Positions 17,308-26,256 of a stretch of 64,000 nt of DNA are shown here, piece by piece; the stretch's first letter is position 1; each line of letters opens with the position of its first letter. The stretch is from the NCBI RefSeq assembly GCF_004331685.1, contig NZ_SJSM01000008.1, positions 62,001 to 126,000 of the forward strand, given 5' to 3'. The position numbers and the translations under genes are program-made. The notes below the pieces were generated by a model. That model saw nothing but the letters and a program-made list of their open reading frames with translations, made no database searches and was not told where the DNA came from. The stretch is from Pedobacter hiemivivus. GTDB lineage: Bacteria; Bacteroidota; Bacteroidia; Sphingobacteriales; Sphingobacteriaceae.

Positions 17308-17481
17308 ATGATAGCTGAATATGAAATTACTTTATCGAATACCAGACCACTGTTGTGCCAGGGCGTAATGAACAAGGCATTTAATATAAATCCCGGATAC
17401 CCTGATGCTTTAGATCAGAGAATATTATGGTGGTCGTGTATTCAAAAATCAAATGGCATCAGGCTATGCAGGAAAACATAA
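17308..17481 (+). CDS. Possible 57-aa hypothetical protein
   Basis: An ATG-started frame of 57 codons directly downstream of the operator/promoter at 17237-17268; it is not similar to anything I recognise, and it may be a leader peptide or chance. The rest of the gap (17482-17823) holds a 9-bp inverted repeat CTAATTAAT/ATTAATTAG (17513-17537), and short open frames with coding-like look but no clear family. This gap could be a 5' leader of the downstream redox operon. Confidence 0.25.
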   Translation: MIAEYEITLSNTRPLLCQGVMNKAFNINPGYPDALDQRILWWSCIQKSNGIRLCRKT

Positions 17482-17823
17482 AATAAAAGATTAAGCTATT
17501 TCGTGTTTCAATCTAATTAATCACCACCATTAATTAGTTGATTTATAAAGGAGGATGAACGGAGTTCGGCATGAACCCGGTATCAGCCAGATTGAATATT
17601 ATAAATTAACAGTATTAATTAAACCCAGGTGAGATGATTAACTCTACTTTTATCCTAACAGCTACGATAACTCATATGTGTGCTGTTCGATGTTGCCTTT
17701 TTATGGCTGCATAATTTTGCTCTGATCCAAATACCACCCCGGATCTTTTACCTCCACCGAGCAATACTTATTCATGAATAACCCCAAAAAAATTAACCTA
17801 TTCACAATTAACTATTTTAAAAA

Positions 17824-19122
17824 ATGGAGACTAAAAATTATTTGAAGGAGTTTAAGACCCTTACGGCTGCTCTTTTGTTTGGTGGTGCCGCCTTTGCAGG
17901 CACGGTAAAGCCCTTTCCTAAACAGGGGGTGTGGCGTGGTGTATTTAATGTGAGCGAATCGCAAGTCCCTTTTAATTTTGAACTTAAAGGGAAGGATACT
18001 AAAGATGCCGTATTTACTTTAATCAATGGCTCACGCCGTGATGACTTTCATGTAGAGCGTCGCGGGGTAGATTCTATCTACATTAAAATGAATACTTATG
18101 ATGCCGCATTGGTTGCTAAAATAGAGACTGATGGTACATTAAGCGGTGAATACCGTAGCCTGGTTCCTGGTTTCAGAGGCAATTCTCTGCCTTTTACTGC
18201 AGAGCATGGTAAAACATACCGCTTTGTTGAGCCCGGTAAGGATGTTGCCCCTACACATAATATTTCGGGCAAATGGGAAATAAAAACTTATACAAAAGAG
18301 GCTGTTCCCGCTTCTATCGCTTTACTGAAACAGGTAGGGAATAAGTTAACCGGCGTAGTGATGACTGTAGTTGGTGATACCCGCGAATTGGAAGGCACTG
18401 TTCAGGGAAATGAATTTCAACTTTCAGGCTTTACAGGCCCAAGTCCTTTTATCATTAAAGGAATAATTAATGATGACAACAGTATTTCGGGTGAGCAGGG
18501 TTTCGGCATCTATAAAAACCTGAAGTTTGATGCCGTAAAAAATGAAAAGGTAGAACTGCCAGATCCTTATGCGCTTACCTTTCTGAAGCCTGGTGCCAAA
18601 TTCGGATTCACTTTTCCTGACCTGAATGGTAAACAAGTGTCCTTAAGTGATGATAAATATAAAGGGAAAGTAGTCATCATCGAAACCATAGGTACCTGGT
18701 GCCCTAACTGTACGGACCAGACTGTATTTCTTTCTCCATGGTTTAAAAAGAATCAAAAACGTGGAGTTGAGGCTGTAGCCATAGGTTTTGAGCAGAAAGA
18801 TGACCTTGAATATGCTAAATATACGCTGGGTAAGCTGAGAGATAAATATGAAATCACTTACGATATTCTGTTTGGTGGCATAGCCGATAAAAAAGTGGTT
18901 GCTGAAAAGCTACCGGCTTTAAATAAATTTATTGCCTTCCCTACTACGATTATCGTGGATAGAAAGGGAGAGGTAAGAGAAATTTATACCGGCTACACGG
19001 GGACAGTAACGGGAACTTATTACGCAGACTACGAGAAGAAATTTAATAAAGTACTGGATGAGCTGCTTGCGGAACCTGTACCAGCTGAATTTACCTCTTT
19101 ATCTACTACTAAAAGCAAATAA
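17824..19122 (+). CDS. TlpA-like thiol-disulfide oxidoreductase (copy 1)
   Basis: A 432-residue exported protein with a signal peptide (about 1-25), a beta-rich N-terminal region (about 30-245, with GVWRGVFNVSESQVPFNFEL and GTLSGEYRSLVPGFRGNSLP), and a C-terminal thioredoxin fold (about 255-415). The active site is GTWCPNC. A periplasmic reductase role is likely. It is the first gene of a plus-strand cluster (tlpA-like x2, yceI, peroxidase, TonB receptor, lipoprotein, SOD). The next gene is a paralogue starting 3 bp downstream. The CPNC dipeptide between the cysteines differs from the CPPC/CEPC of classic TlpA/ResA. Confidence 0.88.
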   Translation: METKNYLKEFKTLTAALLFGGAAFAGTVKPFPKQGVWRGVFNVSESQVPFNFELKGKDTKDAVFTLINGSRRDDFHVERRGVDSIYIKMNTYDAALVAKIETDGTLSGEYRSLVPGFRGNSLPFTAEHGKTYRFVEPGKDVAPTHNISGKWEIKTYTKEAVPASIALLKQVGNKLTGVVMTVVGDTRELEGTVQGNEFQLSGFTGPSPFIIKGIINDDNSISGEQGFGIYKNLKFDAVKNEKVELPDPYALTFLKPGAKFGFTFPDLNGKQVSLSDDKYKGKVVIIETIGTWCPNCTDQTVFLSPWFKKNQKRGVEAVAIGFEQKDDLEYAKYTLGKLRDKYEITYDILFGGIADKKVVAEKLPALNKFIAFPTTIIVDRKGEVREIYTGYTGTVTGTYYADYEKKFNKVLDELLAEPVPAEFTSLSTTKSK

Positions 19123-19125
19123 ATT

Positions 19126-20436
19126 ATGAACTCAAAACTAATTAAACTGTCGGGCATTGCCATGGCGGGCCTGATCACTGTGTCTTCTTTTGGCGAAGAA
19201 AAACATTTCATCAAAAAACCGAAAGCTACATTTATTAAACAAGGCGTTTGGCGTGGTGTGTTTAAAGTAAGTGAATTTGAAGTGCCTTTCAACTTTGAGG
19301 TTAAAGGCAAAGATGCTGCGAGTGCCACTTTTACCTTACTGAATGGTACACGCCGGGATGATTTTCATGTGAAGCAGATAGCGCCAGATTCTATTTTTAT
19401 CAAGATGAACACCTATGATGCGGCTTTGGTTGCTAAGATAGAAAGTGACGGGACTTTGTCTGGCGAATACCGTAGCCTGGTGCCGGGACTAAGAGGGAAC
19501 TCCCTGCCTTTTACTGCGGAACAAGGAAAAACTTACCGGTTTGTAGCGCCAGGAAAGGACGTTGCACCAGTAACCGATCTTAGCGGGAAATGGGAGCTTA
19601 AAGGTTTTTCTAAAGAAGCCGTGCCTAATAAAATCGCGATTTTAAAACAAAAAGGGAATAAACTTACCGGTGTAATCTTGCAGGTTACAGGTGATAGCCG
19701 CGAACTTGAGGGGACTGTACAGGGCAATGAATTTGTACTTTCTGGATTTACCGGCCCAAGTCCGAAGATTTATCGTGGAAAGATCAATGAGGATGGAACA
19801 CTTTCGGGTGAGATCAGTCAGGGTATTTATGACAACCTGAAATTTACAGGTGTAAAAGATCCCAATGCTGAACTGCCAGATCCCTATAAGCTGACTTTTT
19901 TAAAGGAAGGATACAAGAAACTGGACTTTACATTCCCGGATCTAACCGGTAAACCAGTTTCTTTAACAGATGATAAATATAAAGGTAAGGTGGTGATTGT
20001 GGAGCTGGTGGGTACCTGGTGCCCTAATTGCACGGATCAGACTATTTTTCTCTCTCCATGGTTTAACAAAAATAAACAGCGTGGTGTTGAAGCGATTGCT
20101 ATAGGTTTTGAGCAAAAGGATGACCTCGAATATGGGAAATATACATTAGGTAAGCTGCGCGATAAGTATGATGTTAAATACGATATTTTATTTGGCGGAC
20201 TGGCTGATAAAAGACTGGTGGCTGATAAACTCCCAGCATTGAACAAGTTTGTTGCTTATCCAACCACGATCATCATCGACCGCAAAGGCGAGGTGAGGGA
20301 AATTTATACCGGTTATACAGGGACTGTTACAGGTAAGTACTATGAGGATTACGAGAAGAAATTTAATAAGCTATTGGATGAGCTGATTGCGGAGCCTATT
20401 CCAACATCAACGGCTGCGGTATCACTAGGTAAATAA
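19126..20436 (+). CDS. TlpA-like thiol-disulfide oxidoreductase (copy 2)
   Basis: A 436-residue paralogue of the preceding gene with the same architecture: signal peptide (about 1-23), N-terminal beta domain (GVWRGVFKVSEFEVPFNFEV), C-terminal thioredoxin fold with GTWCPNCTDQT, and a nearly identical tail (YTGYTGTVTG, YEKKFNKLLDEL). Alignment by eye shows long identical blocks, so this is a tandem duplication that has since diverged, mostly in the signal peptide and the linker before the thioredoxin fold. Spacing of 3 bp indicates co-transcription and perhaps coupled translation. Confidence 0.88.
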   Translation: MNSKLIKLSGIAMAGLITVSSFGEEKHFIKKPKATFIKQGVWRGVFKVSEFEVPFNFEVKGKDAASATFTLLNGTRRDDFHVKQIAPDSIFIKMNTYDAALVAKIESDGTLSGEYRSLVPGLRGNSLPFTAEQGKTYRFVAPGKDVAPVTDLSGKWELKGFSKEAVPNKIAILKQKGNKLTGVILQVTGDSRELEGTVQGNEFVLSGFTGPSPKIYRGKINEDGTLSGEISQGIYDNLKFTGVKDPNAELPDPYKLTFLKEGYKKLDFTFPDLTGKPVSLTDDKYKGKVVIVELVGTWCPNCTDQTIFLSPWFNKNKQRGVEAIAIGFEQKDDLEYGKYTLGKLRDKYDVKYDILFGGLADKRLVADKLPALNKFVAYPTTIIIDRKGEVREIYTGYTGTVTGKYYEDYEKKFNKLLDELIAEPIPTSTAAVSLGK

Positions 20437-20484
20437 CCATAAAATCACAATTAATCATAATTCAAACCACCAAAACAAAAAATC

Positions 20485-21120
20485 ATGAATCGTTTACAGT
20501 ATTTAGTTCTTATCGTTTTTGCAGTTTCATTAAGTGCGTTCCGCTTCAGTGCTGATCCGAAGCCTGCTAAAATTAACCGCGTGGCGGGCAAAGCCATTAC
20601 CTATAAGGTAGATGAGCAGAATAGCAAGTTGACCTGGCTGGCTAAAAAGGTTACCGGCGAACATTCTGGCAATGTTAAAGTAACTGGGGGTTCGCTGGTG
20701 CTTGACAAGAATGTGTTAAAAGGCGGAAGTTTTGATATCGATACGCGAACCATTTCTGTTACGGATATTACCGATCCGGAAACAAATGGTAAGTTGTTGG
20801 GGCATTTAAAAAGTGATGATTTTTTTGCAGTAGAAAAATTCCCAGCTGCGAAATTTGTAATTACTTCCGTTACACCAACAGGGGCGGGGAAATACGATGT
20901 GAAAGGTAAACTGACCATTAAAGGTATTACCAATGATGTTGCTTTTCCGGCAACAGTTAAAGTTGATGGTAATAAAGTGCAGGCAGATGCAAAAATTACA
21001 ATAGACCGCACTAAATATGGCATCAAGTTTAGATCGAAAAACTTCTTTGAAAATCTGGGCGATAAAACCATCTATGATGATTTTGACCTGAATGTAACAT
21101 TGGCTGCCAATAAACAGTAA
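20485..21120 (+). CDS. YceI-family periplasmic protein
   Basis: A 211-residue exported protein with an N-terminal signal segment (about 1-22) and a YceI lipocalin-like domain (about 38-208: YKVDEQNSKLTWLAKKVTGEHSG, KLLGHLKSDDFFAVEKFPAAKF, IDRTKYGIKFRSKNFF). YceI proteins bind polyisoprenoid or other amphiphilic molecules. They are often found next to redox or stress genes, as here between TlpA-like proteins and a cytochrome c peroxidase. Ligand unknown. Starts 48 bp after the second tlpA-like gene and is probably part of the same operon. Confidence 0.92.
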   Translation: MNRLQYLVLIVFAVSLSAFRFSADPKPAKINRVAGKAITYKVDEQNSKLTWLAKKVTGEHSGNVKVTGGSLVLDKNVLKGGSFDIDTRTISVTDITDPETNGKLLGHLKSDDFFAVEKFPAAKFVITSVTPTGAGKYDVKGKLTIKGITNDVAFPATVKVDGNKVQADAKITIDRTKYGIKFRSKNFFENLGDKTIYDDFDLNVTLAANKQ

Positions 21121-21129
21121 ATATTGAGG

Positions 21130-21161
21130 AAGGGTATCTGAATTAAAACAGATACCCTTTT
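21130..21161 (+). terminator. Weak terminator/processing hairpin after yceI
   Basis: An 11-bp stem AAGGGTATCTG/CAGATACCCTT with an 8-nt loop, followed by only four T residues. It may reduce, not stop, transcription into the peroxidase gene. Confidence 0.55.
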
Positions 21162-21178
21162 CAACTCAAACCACAAGA

Positions 21179-22138
21179 ATGATGAAGAACAATAAAATAC
21201 CTGTACTTCTTTTTTTAAGTCTATTGATCCTATTTCTGGTTGGTTTTCAGTCGGATGATCCTCGCGAATTGACAAGTAAAGAGAAGCTGGGAGAGAAGTT
21301 GTTTTTTGATCCCATTTTATCGAAGGACCACTCCATAAGCTGCGCTTCTTGTCACCGGCCAGAGTTTGCATTTGCGGATACTTCGGCAGTCAGCTTGGGG
21401 GTGTCGGGGACTAAAGGTGAACGCAATACGCCTAGTGTAACGAACCTGTCGGGCCGGCCAAACCTTTTTTGGGATGGCAGATCTGCATCACTCGAACATC
21501 AGGCGCTACAGCCCATTCAAAATCCTATAGAAATGAACTTGTCCATCGTTGAAGCGGTTAAGCGTTTAAATGACAATAACATTTATTCAGCAGCTTTTCA
21601 GCGAATTTTCAAAGGTCCTGCATCTGATAAAAATTTGTCTGCAGCCCTGGCGGCATACCAGCGTACATTAGAAACCGCCAATAGCCCTTATGACCATTAT
21701 ATTAATGGTGATGATCATGCCTTATCAGCTGCTGCCATTCGTGGCAGGATGTTGTTCATCGGCAAAGCCAACTGCAATACCTGTCATTCAGGTGAAGATT
21801 TTACGGCCGACAGGTTCAAGAGCATTGGTTTGTATAATGGTAAAGACCTTAATGACCCCGGCCGGTTTGCTGTAACTAAAGACAGTACTCACCTGGGGGA
21901 TTTCAAAATACCAGGATTGCGTAATGTAGCACTTACAGCTCCATATATGCATAATGGGATGTTTAAGACACTAAAAGAAGTGATTACTTATTACAATGAT
22001 CCTGATGCCATAGTGAAAAACGGTAAAAACCGTGACCTGGCACTGAGCAAGCCACTAGGTTTGAATGATCAGGAGATCTTGGATATTGAGGCTTTTCTTA
22101 GAACGCTTACCGATGATCGTTTTACCAAACTTAACTGA
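21179..22138 (+). CDS. Di-heme cytochrome c peroxidase
   Basis: A 319-residue exported peroxidase that reduces hydrogen peroxide with electrons from small cytochromes in the periplasm. After an N-terminal hydrophobic segment (about 8-22) there are two heme c motifs, CASCH near residue 57 and CNTCH near residue 200, and the family block NTPSVTNLSGRPNLFWDGR. The C-terminal heme domain has FKIPGLRNVALTAPYMHNG. Length is usual for MauG/CcpA-type proteins. Two adjacent ATG codons allow a start at 21179 or 21182. It fits the oxidative-stress theme of the cluster. Confidence 0.93.
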   Translation: MMKNNKIPVLLFLSLLILFLVGFQSDDPRELTSKEKLGEKLFFDPILSKDHSISCASCHRPEFAFADTSAVSLGVSGTKGERNTPSVTNLSGRPNLFWDGRSASLEHQALQPIQNPIEMNLSIVEAVKRLNDNNIYSAAFQRIFKGPASDKNLSAALAAYQRTLETANSPYDHYINGDDHALSAAAIRGRMLFIGKANCNTCHSGEDFTADRFKSIGLYNGKDLNDPGRFAVTKDSTHLGDFKIPGLRNVALTAPYMHNGMFKTLKEVITYYNDPDAIVKNGKNRDLALSKPLGLNDQEILDIEAFLRTLTDDRFTKLN

Positions 22139-22277
22139 TAATATATGCGCATAAACCTTTACATTTTCATGCTCCGCTTTATCTCTCAATACCTGTGTCC
22201 CCCTCAGGGGAAATCGTAAACTGACCGCCCGGCCATTTGTAATGGCTGATCATTAACACTTATTAAATCTTGTTGCA

Positions 22278-22319
22278 TTGCCTGTATTGCAGGCAACGGC
22301 TACTCCTTTGCCTTTTTTT
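22278..22319 (+). promoter_or_regulatory. Attenuator-like alternative hairpins before TonB receptor
   Basis: Hairpin 1 pairs TTGCCTG (22278-22284) with CAGGCAA (22290-22296). Hairpin 2 pairs AGGCAA (22291-22296) with TTGCCT (22308-22313) and runs into seven T residues. They share the same AGGCAA strand, so only one can form at a time. This may be a simple terminator after the peroxidase gene, or a regulated attenuator for the receptor gene 30 bp downstream. Confidence 0.5.
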
Positions 22320-22348
22320 ATTCCAACACTAAACCTCAATTAAAAGAA

Positions 22349-25117
22349 ATGAAAATAAATATATATCTGCTCTTGCTGCTTGCCATCCTTATACCCGGAA
22401 GCCTGCTGGCACAGCAGCGAATCCTCACAGGAATCGTTACTTCGGCTGAAGATGGTCGGCCCATTCCAGGTGCATCTGTAATTATTAAAGGACTAAGCGG
22501 AGGTGCCATTACGAAGTCAGATGGTACATTTAAACTCATTGTCCGCAATGCAAAATACCTCGTTTTTTCCTTTGTTAGTTTTGAAACAAAGGAGGTGGAA
22601 ATCGGTTCTGCCACTGATTTAAAGATCAGTCTGAAGCCAGTACACAGCGATCTTGATGAAGTGCAGATTGTCGGTTCACGTAATGCAGGGAGAACTAAAT
22701 TGAACTCCGCAGTTCCTGTGGATGTGATCGATATTAAAAGTTTGCAGGAATCTGCACCTCAGGTAAGTATTACGCAGCTGCTGCAATATGTGTCGCCCTC
22801 TTTCCATTCTTCGGTCTCTGGAGGTGGCGATGCTGCTTCTGCAACTTCTACAGTACAGTTGAAAGGGCTGGGCGTTGATCAGGTGCTGGTGCTGATTAAT
22901 GGTAAAAGGAGACATAAAAGTTCCAATATCAGTTGGGGTGGCCTGGGTAATGGTGCGACAGGATATGACCTGAATTCCATTCCGACTGGTTCCATTGATC
23001 GCATTGAGATTCTTCGTGATGGTGCCGCTGCGCAATACGGTTCTGATGCCATTGCAGGGGTAATCAATATTGTCCTTAAAAAAACTACAGACGAGCTCGC
23101 CTTTAATGCCACTGCAAGTACGCGCAGAAGGGGTGATGGTACAACTACCCGGACCAGCAGTAATTATGGCGTTAAGCTTGGTAGTAAGGGCGGCTTTTTA
23201 AATGTTACCGGTGAGTTTGCCACCCAGGCGGTTTCTCTGCCGGTAGGTAATGATGAGGCGGGACTATACATTGGGCCAGCTTATGGCGGTGGAGCAAATA
23301 CAAGAGGTTTTGATCAGATCTACACGCGGGAAATAGATGATGTTATTTTGGCTGGCCGGGGTATTGATCGTCACTTTTTCGATCAGCGGGGTAGCACCAA
23401 TAAAGCGATTGACGGTTTGCTCTTTTACAATGCTTCGGTTCCCCTGAAAGAAGGAGTTGAATTGTATTCGTTTGGAGGGATCAGTCATCGAAATTCACAG
23501 TTTACTGCGGTTTATCGCTTACCTGGCTGGACGGAGCGAAACAATACCTTCATCTATCCAGATGGTTTTTTGCCCGCGATGGATAATATCATCACCGATA
23601 AATCCTTTGCCTTTGGTTTAAAAGCGAAAGTGAAGGAATGGAATGTAGATCTTTCCAATGTATATGGAATCAATAGTTTCGGTAATGTGATCACCAATAC
23701 GCTAAATGCCAGTCTGGGATTAAAAACACCCCGTAAATTTGATGCAGGAAGTTATAACGCCAGTCAGAATACCGCCAGTTTAGATTTTAGCCGCTATTTT
23801 GATAAAGTCCTAAAAGGCTTGAATGTCGCATTTGGTGGACAATACCGGGTGGAGACTTATCAGATCATTGCTGGCGAAGAAGGCTCGTATATCAAAGGCG
23901 ACCTGCGGTCAATTTATGGTGTTGATTATACCACAGGTGGTATCCCGTATCTTACCAATCAGGGCAGTACACCACTTAATGGCCTTTCACCGGGATCCCA
24001 GGTTCATGCTGGTTTTAGACCAAGTAATGAAGTGAATGTAAATCGGTCTATCGCTGCTGGATATATTGATGTAGAATTAAATGTGACCAGTAAATGGTTG
24101 CTTTCGGGTGCTTTGCGTATAGAGAACTATTCTGAGTTTGGCAGTGTAACCACTTATAAAGGAGCAACACGGTATAGTTTTGCGAACTGGCTTGCGTTGA
24201 GGGGATCCATTAATACTGGTTTCAGGGCCCCGGATCTGGCGCAGTTTTATTATACAGAGACTTCGACTACATTCCAGAACGGAGTAGCTATAGATCAGGT
24301 AACCGCTAATAATGTTAACCCGGCCACAAGGGCCTTGGGCATCCCTGCGCTTAAGCCTGAGAAATCAAAAGGCTATACCGCTGGTTTTACTTCACAGCCC
24401 ATCCCTAATGTGGGGCTGACCGTAGATGCTTATCAGATTGAGGTGGAAGATCGTGTGGGTAATACAGGTCGTTTTTCCGCTACGGATACCAATTTACCTG
24501 CTGATGTGAGAGCCTTATTTGTACAGACCGGAACAGTACAGGCTAAGTTTTTTTATAATTCGTTTAGTACAAGAACTAAAGGTGTAGAGCTTACTGGGAG
24601 TTATAAGTTTTTATTTGCCAATGGCGCCAATGCCAGTTTTGTGGCGGGGGCTAACTTTCAAAAGTCGGAGTTAACTAAAGTAAATACCCCAAAGGGGCTG
24701 GAGGCTTATCGTTATATCATTTTTGATGAATCTGAAAAGGCCAGGGTAACCAGTAACATCCCTGCTCAGAAGGTTACACTTCAGGGGACTTACAACTATA
24801 AGAAGTTTAATGCGCTGCTGCGGACAGTGTACTTTGGTAAAGTAACCAGTGTTTCGCAGCTGAATGCCAAATTCCCACAGCCGGATTATTATTATCAGAC
24901 CTTCAGTCCGATATGGATTACAGATCTTTCTTTAGGGTATAAGATTACACCAACGCTGCTAGCTACTGTTGGTGCCAATAATTTATTCAATGTACTGGGA
25001 GATTACACCATTCCTGCACCAGGAAGTAACATTACCCGTAATCCTAGTCCAGGTGGTACACAGGCTGGTACAACTACAGGGATTCAGCCATTTGTAAGAT
25101 TATCAGCAAGATTATAA
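22349..25117 (+). CDS. TonB-dependent outer-membrane receptor
   Basis: A 922-residue outer-membrane transporter. Signal peptide (about 1-21), carboxypeptidase-like regulatory domain (about 25-95, GIVTSAEDGRPIPGASVIIKG), plug domain (about 115-235, GLGVDQVLVLINGKRRH and IEILRDGAAAQYGSDAIAGVINIVLKK), then a beta-barrel ending in an aromatic-poor FVRLSARL. There is no SusD partner; the next gene is a lipoprotein. The plug and barrel resemble iron/siderophore-type receptors more than SusC proteins, but the substrate is unknown. A terminator/attenuator-like element lies in its leader. Confidence 0.92.
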   Translation: MKINIYLLLLLAILIPGSLLAQQRILTGIVTSAEDGRPIPGASVIIKGLSGGAITKSDGTFKLIVRNAKYLVFSFVSFETKEVEIGSATDLKISLKPVHSDLDEVQIVGSRNAGRTKLNSAVPVDVIDIKSLQESAPQVSITQLLQYVSPSFHSSVSGGGDAASATSTVQLKGLGVDQVLVLINGKRRHKSSNISWGGLGNGATGYDLNSIPTGSIDRIEILRDGAAAQYGSDAIAGVINIVLKKTTDELAFNATASTRRRGDGTTTRTSSNYGVKLGSKGGFLNVTGEFATQAVSLPVGNDEAGLYIGPAYGGGANTRGFDQIYTREIDDVILAGRGIDRHFFDQRGSTNKAIDGLLFYNASVPLKEGVELYSFGGISHRNSQFTAVYRLPGWTERNNTFIYPDGFLPAMDNIITDKSFAFGLKAKVKEWNVDLSNVYGINSFGNVITNTLNASLGLKTPRKFDAGSYNASQNTASLDFSRYFDKVLKGLNVAFGGQYRVETYQIIAGEEGSYIKGDLRSIYGVDYTTGGIPYLTNQGSTPLNGLSPGSQVHAGFRPSNEVNVNRSIAAGYIDVELNVTSKWLLSGALRIENYSEFGSVTTYKGATRYSFANWLALRGSINTGFRAPDLAQFYYTETSTTFQNGVAIDQVTANNVNPATRALGIPALKPEKSKGYTAGFTSQPIPNVGLTVDAYQIEVEDRVGNTGRFSATDTNLPADVRALFVQTGTVQAKFFYNSFSTRTKGVELTGSYKFLFANGANASFVAGANFQKSELTKVNTPKGLEAYRYIIFDESEKARVTSNIPAQKVTLQGTYNYKKFNALLRTVYFGKVTSVSQLNAKFPQPDYYYQTFSPIWITDLSLGYKITPTLLATVGANNLFNVLGDYTIPAPGSNITRNPSPGGTQAGTTTGIQPFVRLSARL

Positions 25118-25136
25118 TAAAAACATAACCAGAGAA

Positions 25137-26000
25137 ATGATGAAACTAAATTCTATAAAAACCGCATTGTTTGTTATTGCTTATTTGCCCTTGTTAATGG
25201 CTTGTGGCAAAAATGATTACCTCGATATTGATGCTTCGGAGAGGCCTGCACTAAGTGCGAAAGTTAAATTTGTAAATGCCCGCCCTTCAGCAAGCGCAGT
25301 GCATTTCTGGGATTTTACCAGACAGGTAACCAGCGCAGCGCTAGTCCGCAATGGTAGTACGGCATATCTGGATACCCAATATGGTAAGGTGCAATTTAAC
25401 CTAACGGAAGGGACGGGGACGACTTATAAGGCTTCTTATTTGTTTGGCGGGAGTGCCAATTTTGTGCAGGAGAGTAATACTGCATCTTTTTCCGGGCCAA
25501 ATGGTCCTATTGCTACATTTTATCATACGCTGTTTGCAGTAGCTAAATTAAAACCAAGCACCTTGAACCCTGGAAACACCGATAGTCTGATATTGGTATA
25601 CGACGATCTTACTGCACCTTCGGCAGGAAAGGCCAAATTGAGGTTTGCGAATTTTGCTGTTCCGGCGCGCGCCGTTGATCTTGCTTATGCAGCGGGCACT
25701 TCAATCTTTACCGGTGTTGGCTATGGCTCATTTGGTGACCAGGTTATTATCCCCTATACTAATGGGAAATCGTCTGATAATATTCCCGGTTTAACCTGGA
25801 AAACTTTAGGGCCTTTCAAAGAGCTGAATGCAGGAACTAATCAAAATCTGGAAATCCGTAACACTACAGGAGGGGCGGTTGTCCCGGTGACAGGTTTAAC
25901 TGGAATTAATCTGGAAGCTGGTAAGCTGTATACGATTTTTATCAATAATCCTGTTGGCGATTCCAATTTAAGTGCAACGGTAATTGTTCAGTCTTTGTAA
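25137..26000 (+). CDS. DUF4397-like lipoprotein
   Basis: A 287-residue protein with a lipoprotein signal (LLMACGKND; Cys23 is the probable lipidation site). The mature part is beta-rich, with two similar halves (KVKFVNARPSASAVHFW and KLRFANFAVPARAVDLAY), the pattern of DUF4397 domains that repeat an immunoglobulin-like unit. It starts 19 bp after the TonB receptor, so it may be its surface partner. No catalytic residues are seen. Two consecutive ATG codons make the exact start uncertain by one residue. Confidence 0.8.
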   Translation: MMKLNSIKTALFVIAYLPLLMACGKNDYLDIDASERPALSAKVKFVNARPSASAVHFWDFTRQVTSAALVRNGSTAYLDTQYGKVQFNLTEGTGTTYKASYLFGGSANFVQESNTASFSGPNGPIATFYHTLFAVAKLKPSTLNPGNTDSLILVYDDLTAPSAGKAKLRFANFAVPARAVDLAYAAGTSIFTGVGYGSFGDQVIIPYTNGKSSDNIPGLTWKTLGPFKELNAGTNQNLEIRNTTGGAVVPVTGLTGINLEAGKLYTIFINNPVGDSNLSATVIVQSL

Positions 26001-26106
26001 AAATAGTATCAGCAAAGAACATTTTACTGTTAAATCAGTTAGTTTATTGAAAAGGTAGATGTACTTTTCATTATTAATTGTTTAAATCCCACAAATATCC
26101 GTAATC

Positions 26107-26256
26107 ATGGAAACAAACACCCGAAGAGATTTTATTAAAACTACGTTGACGGCCTCATTGGCAGTTGCTATAGGTACCCCAGTTTTGTTAAACGGAGGGG
26201 CTGCATTGGCTGCTGCTGTAACTACTGAAGGGAGTACTGGTCTTTTGCACCATTGA
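26107..26256 (+). other. Tat signal peptide fragment of the broken SOD gene
   Basis: ATG at 26107 begins METNTRRDFIKTTLTASLAV, a twin-arginine signal peptide, followed by a hydrophobic stretch and an alanine-rich cleavage region. The frame ends in TGA at 26254-26256 after TTEGSTGLLHH. The next frame over reads YWSFAPLKFTQVPL and runs straight into superoxide dismutase. A lost G in the GGG at 26230-26232 (TTEGEYWSF if four G are restored) would make one continuous Tat-exported enzyme. Confidence 0.75.

Noticed and set aside
17713..17777. 24-codon minus-strand frame (MNKYCSVEVKDPGWYLDQ...)
   Set aside because: It reads protein-like, but is too short and has no supporting start signals or relatives that I recognise.
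22676..23112. Minus-strand frames inside the TonB receptor
   Set aside because: They are shadows of a real gene with strong family motifs; composition follows the complementary strand.
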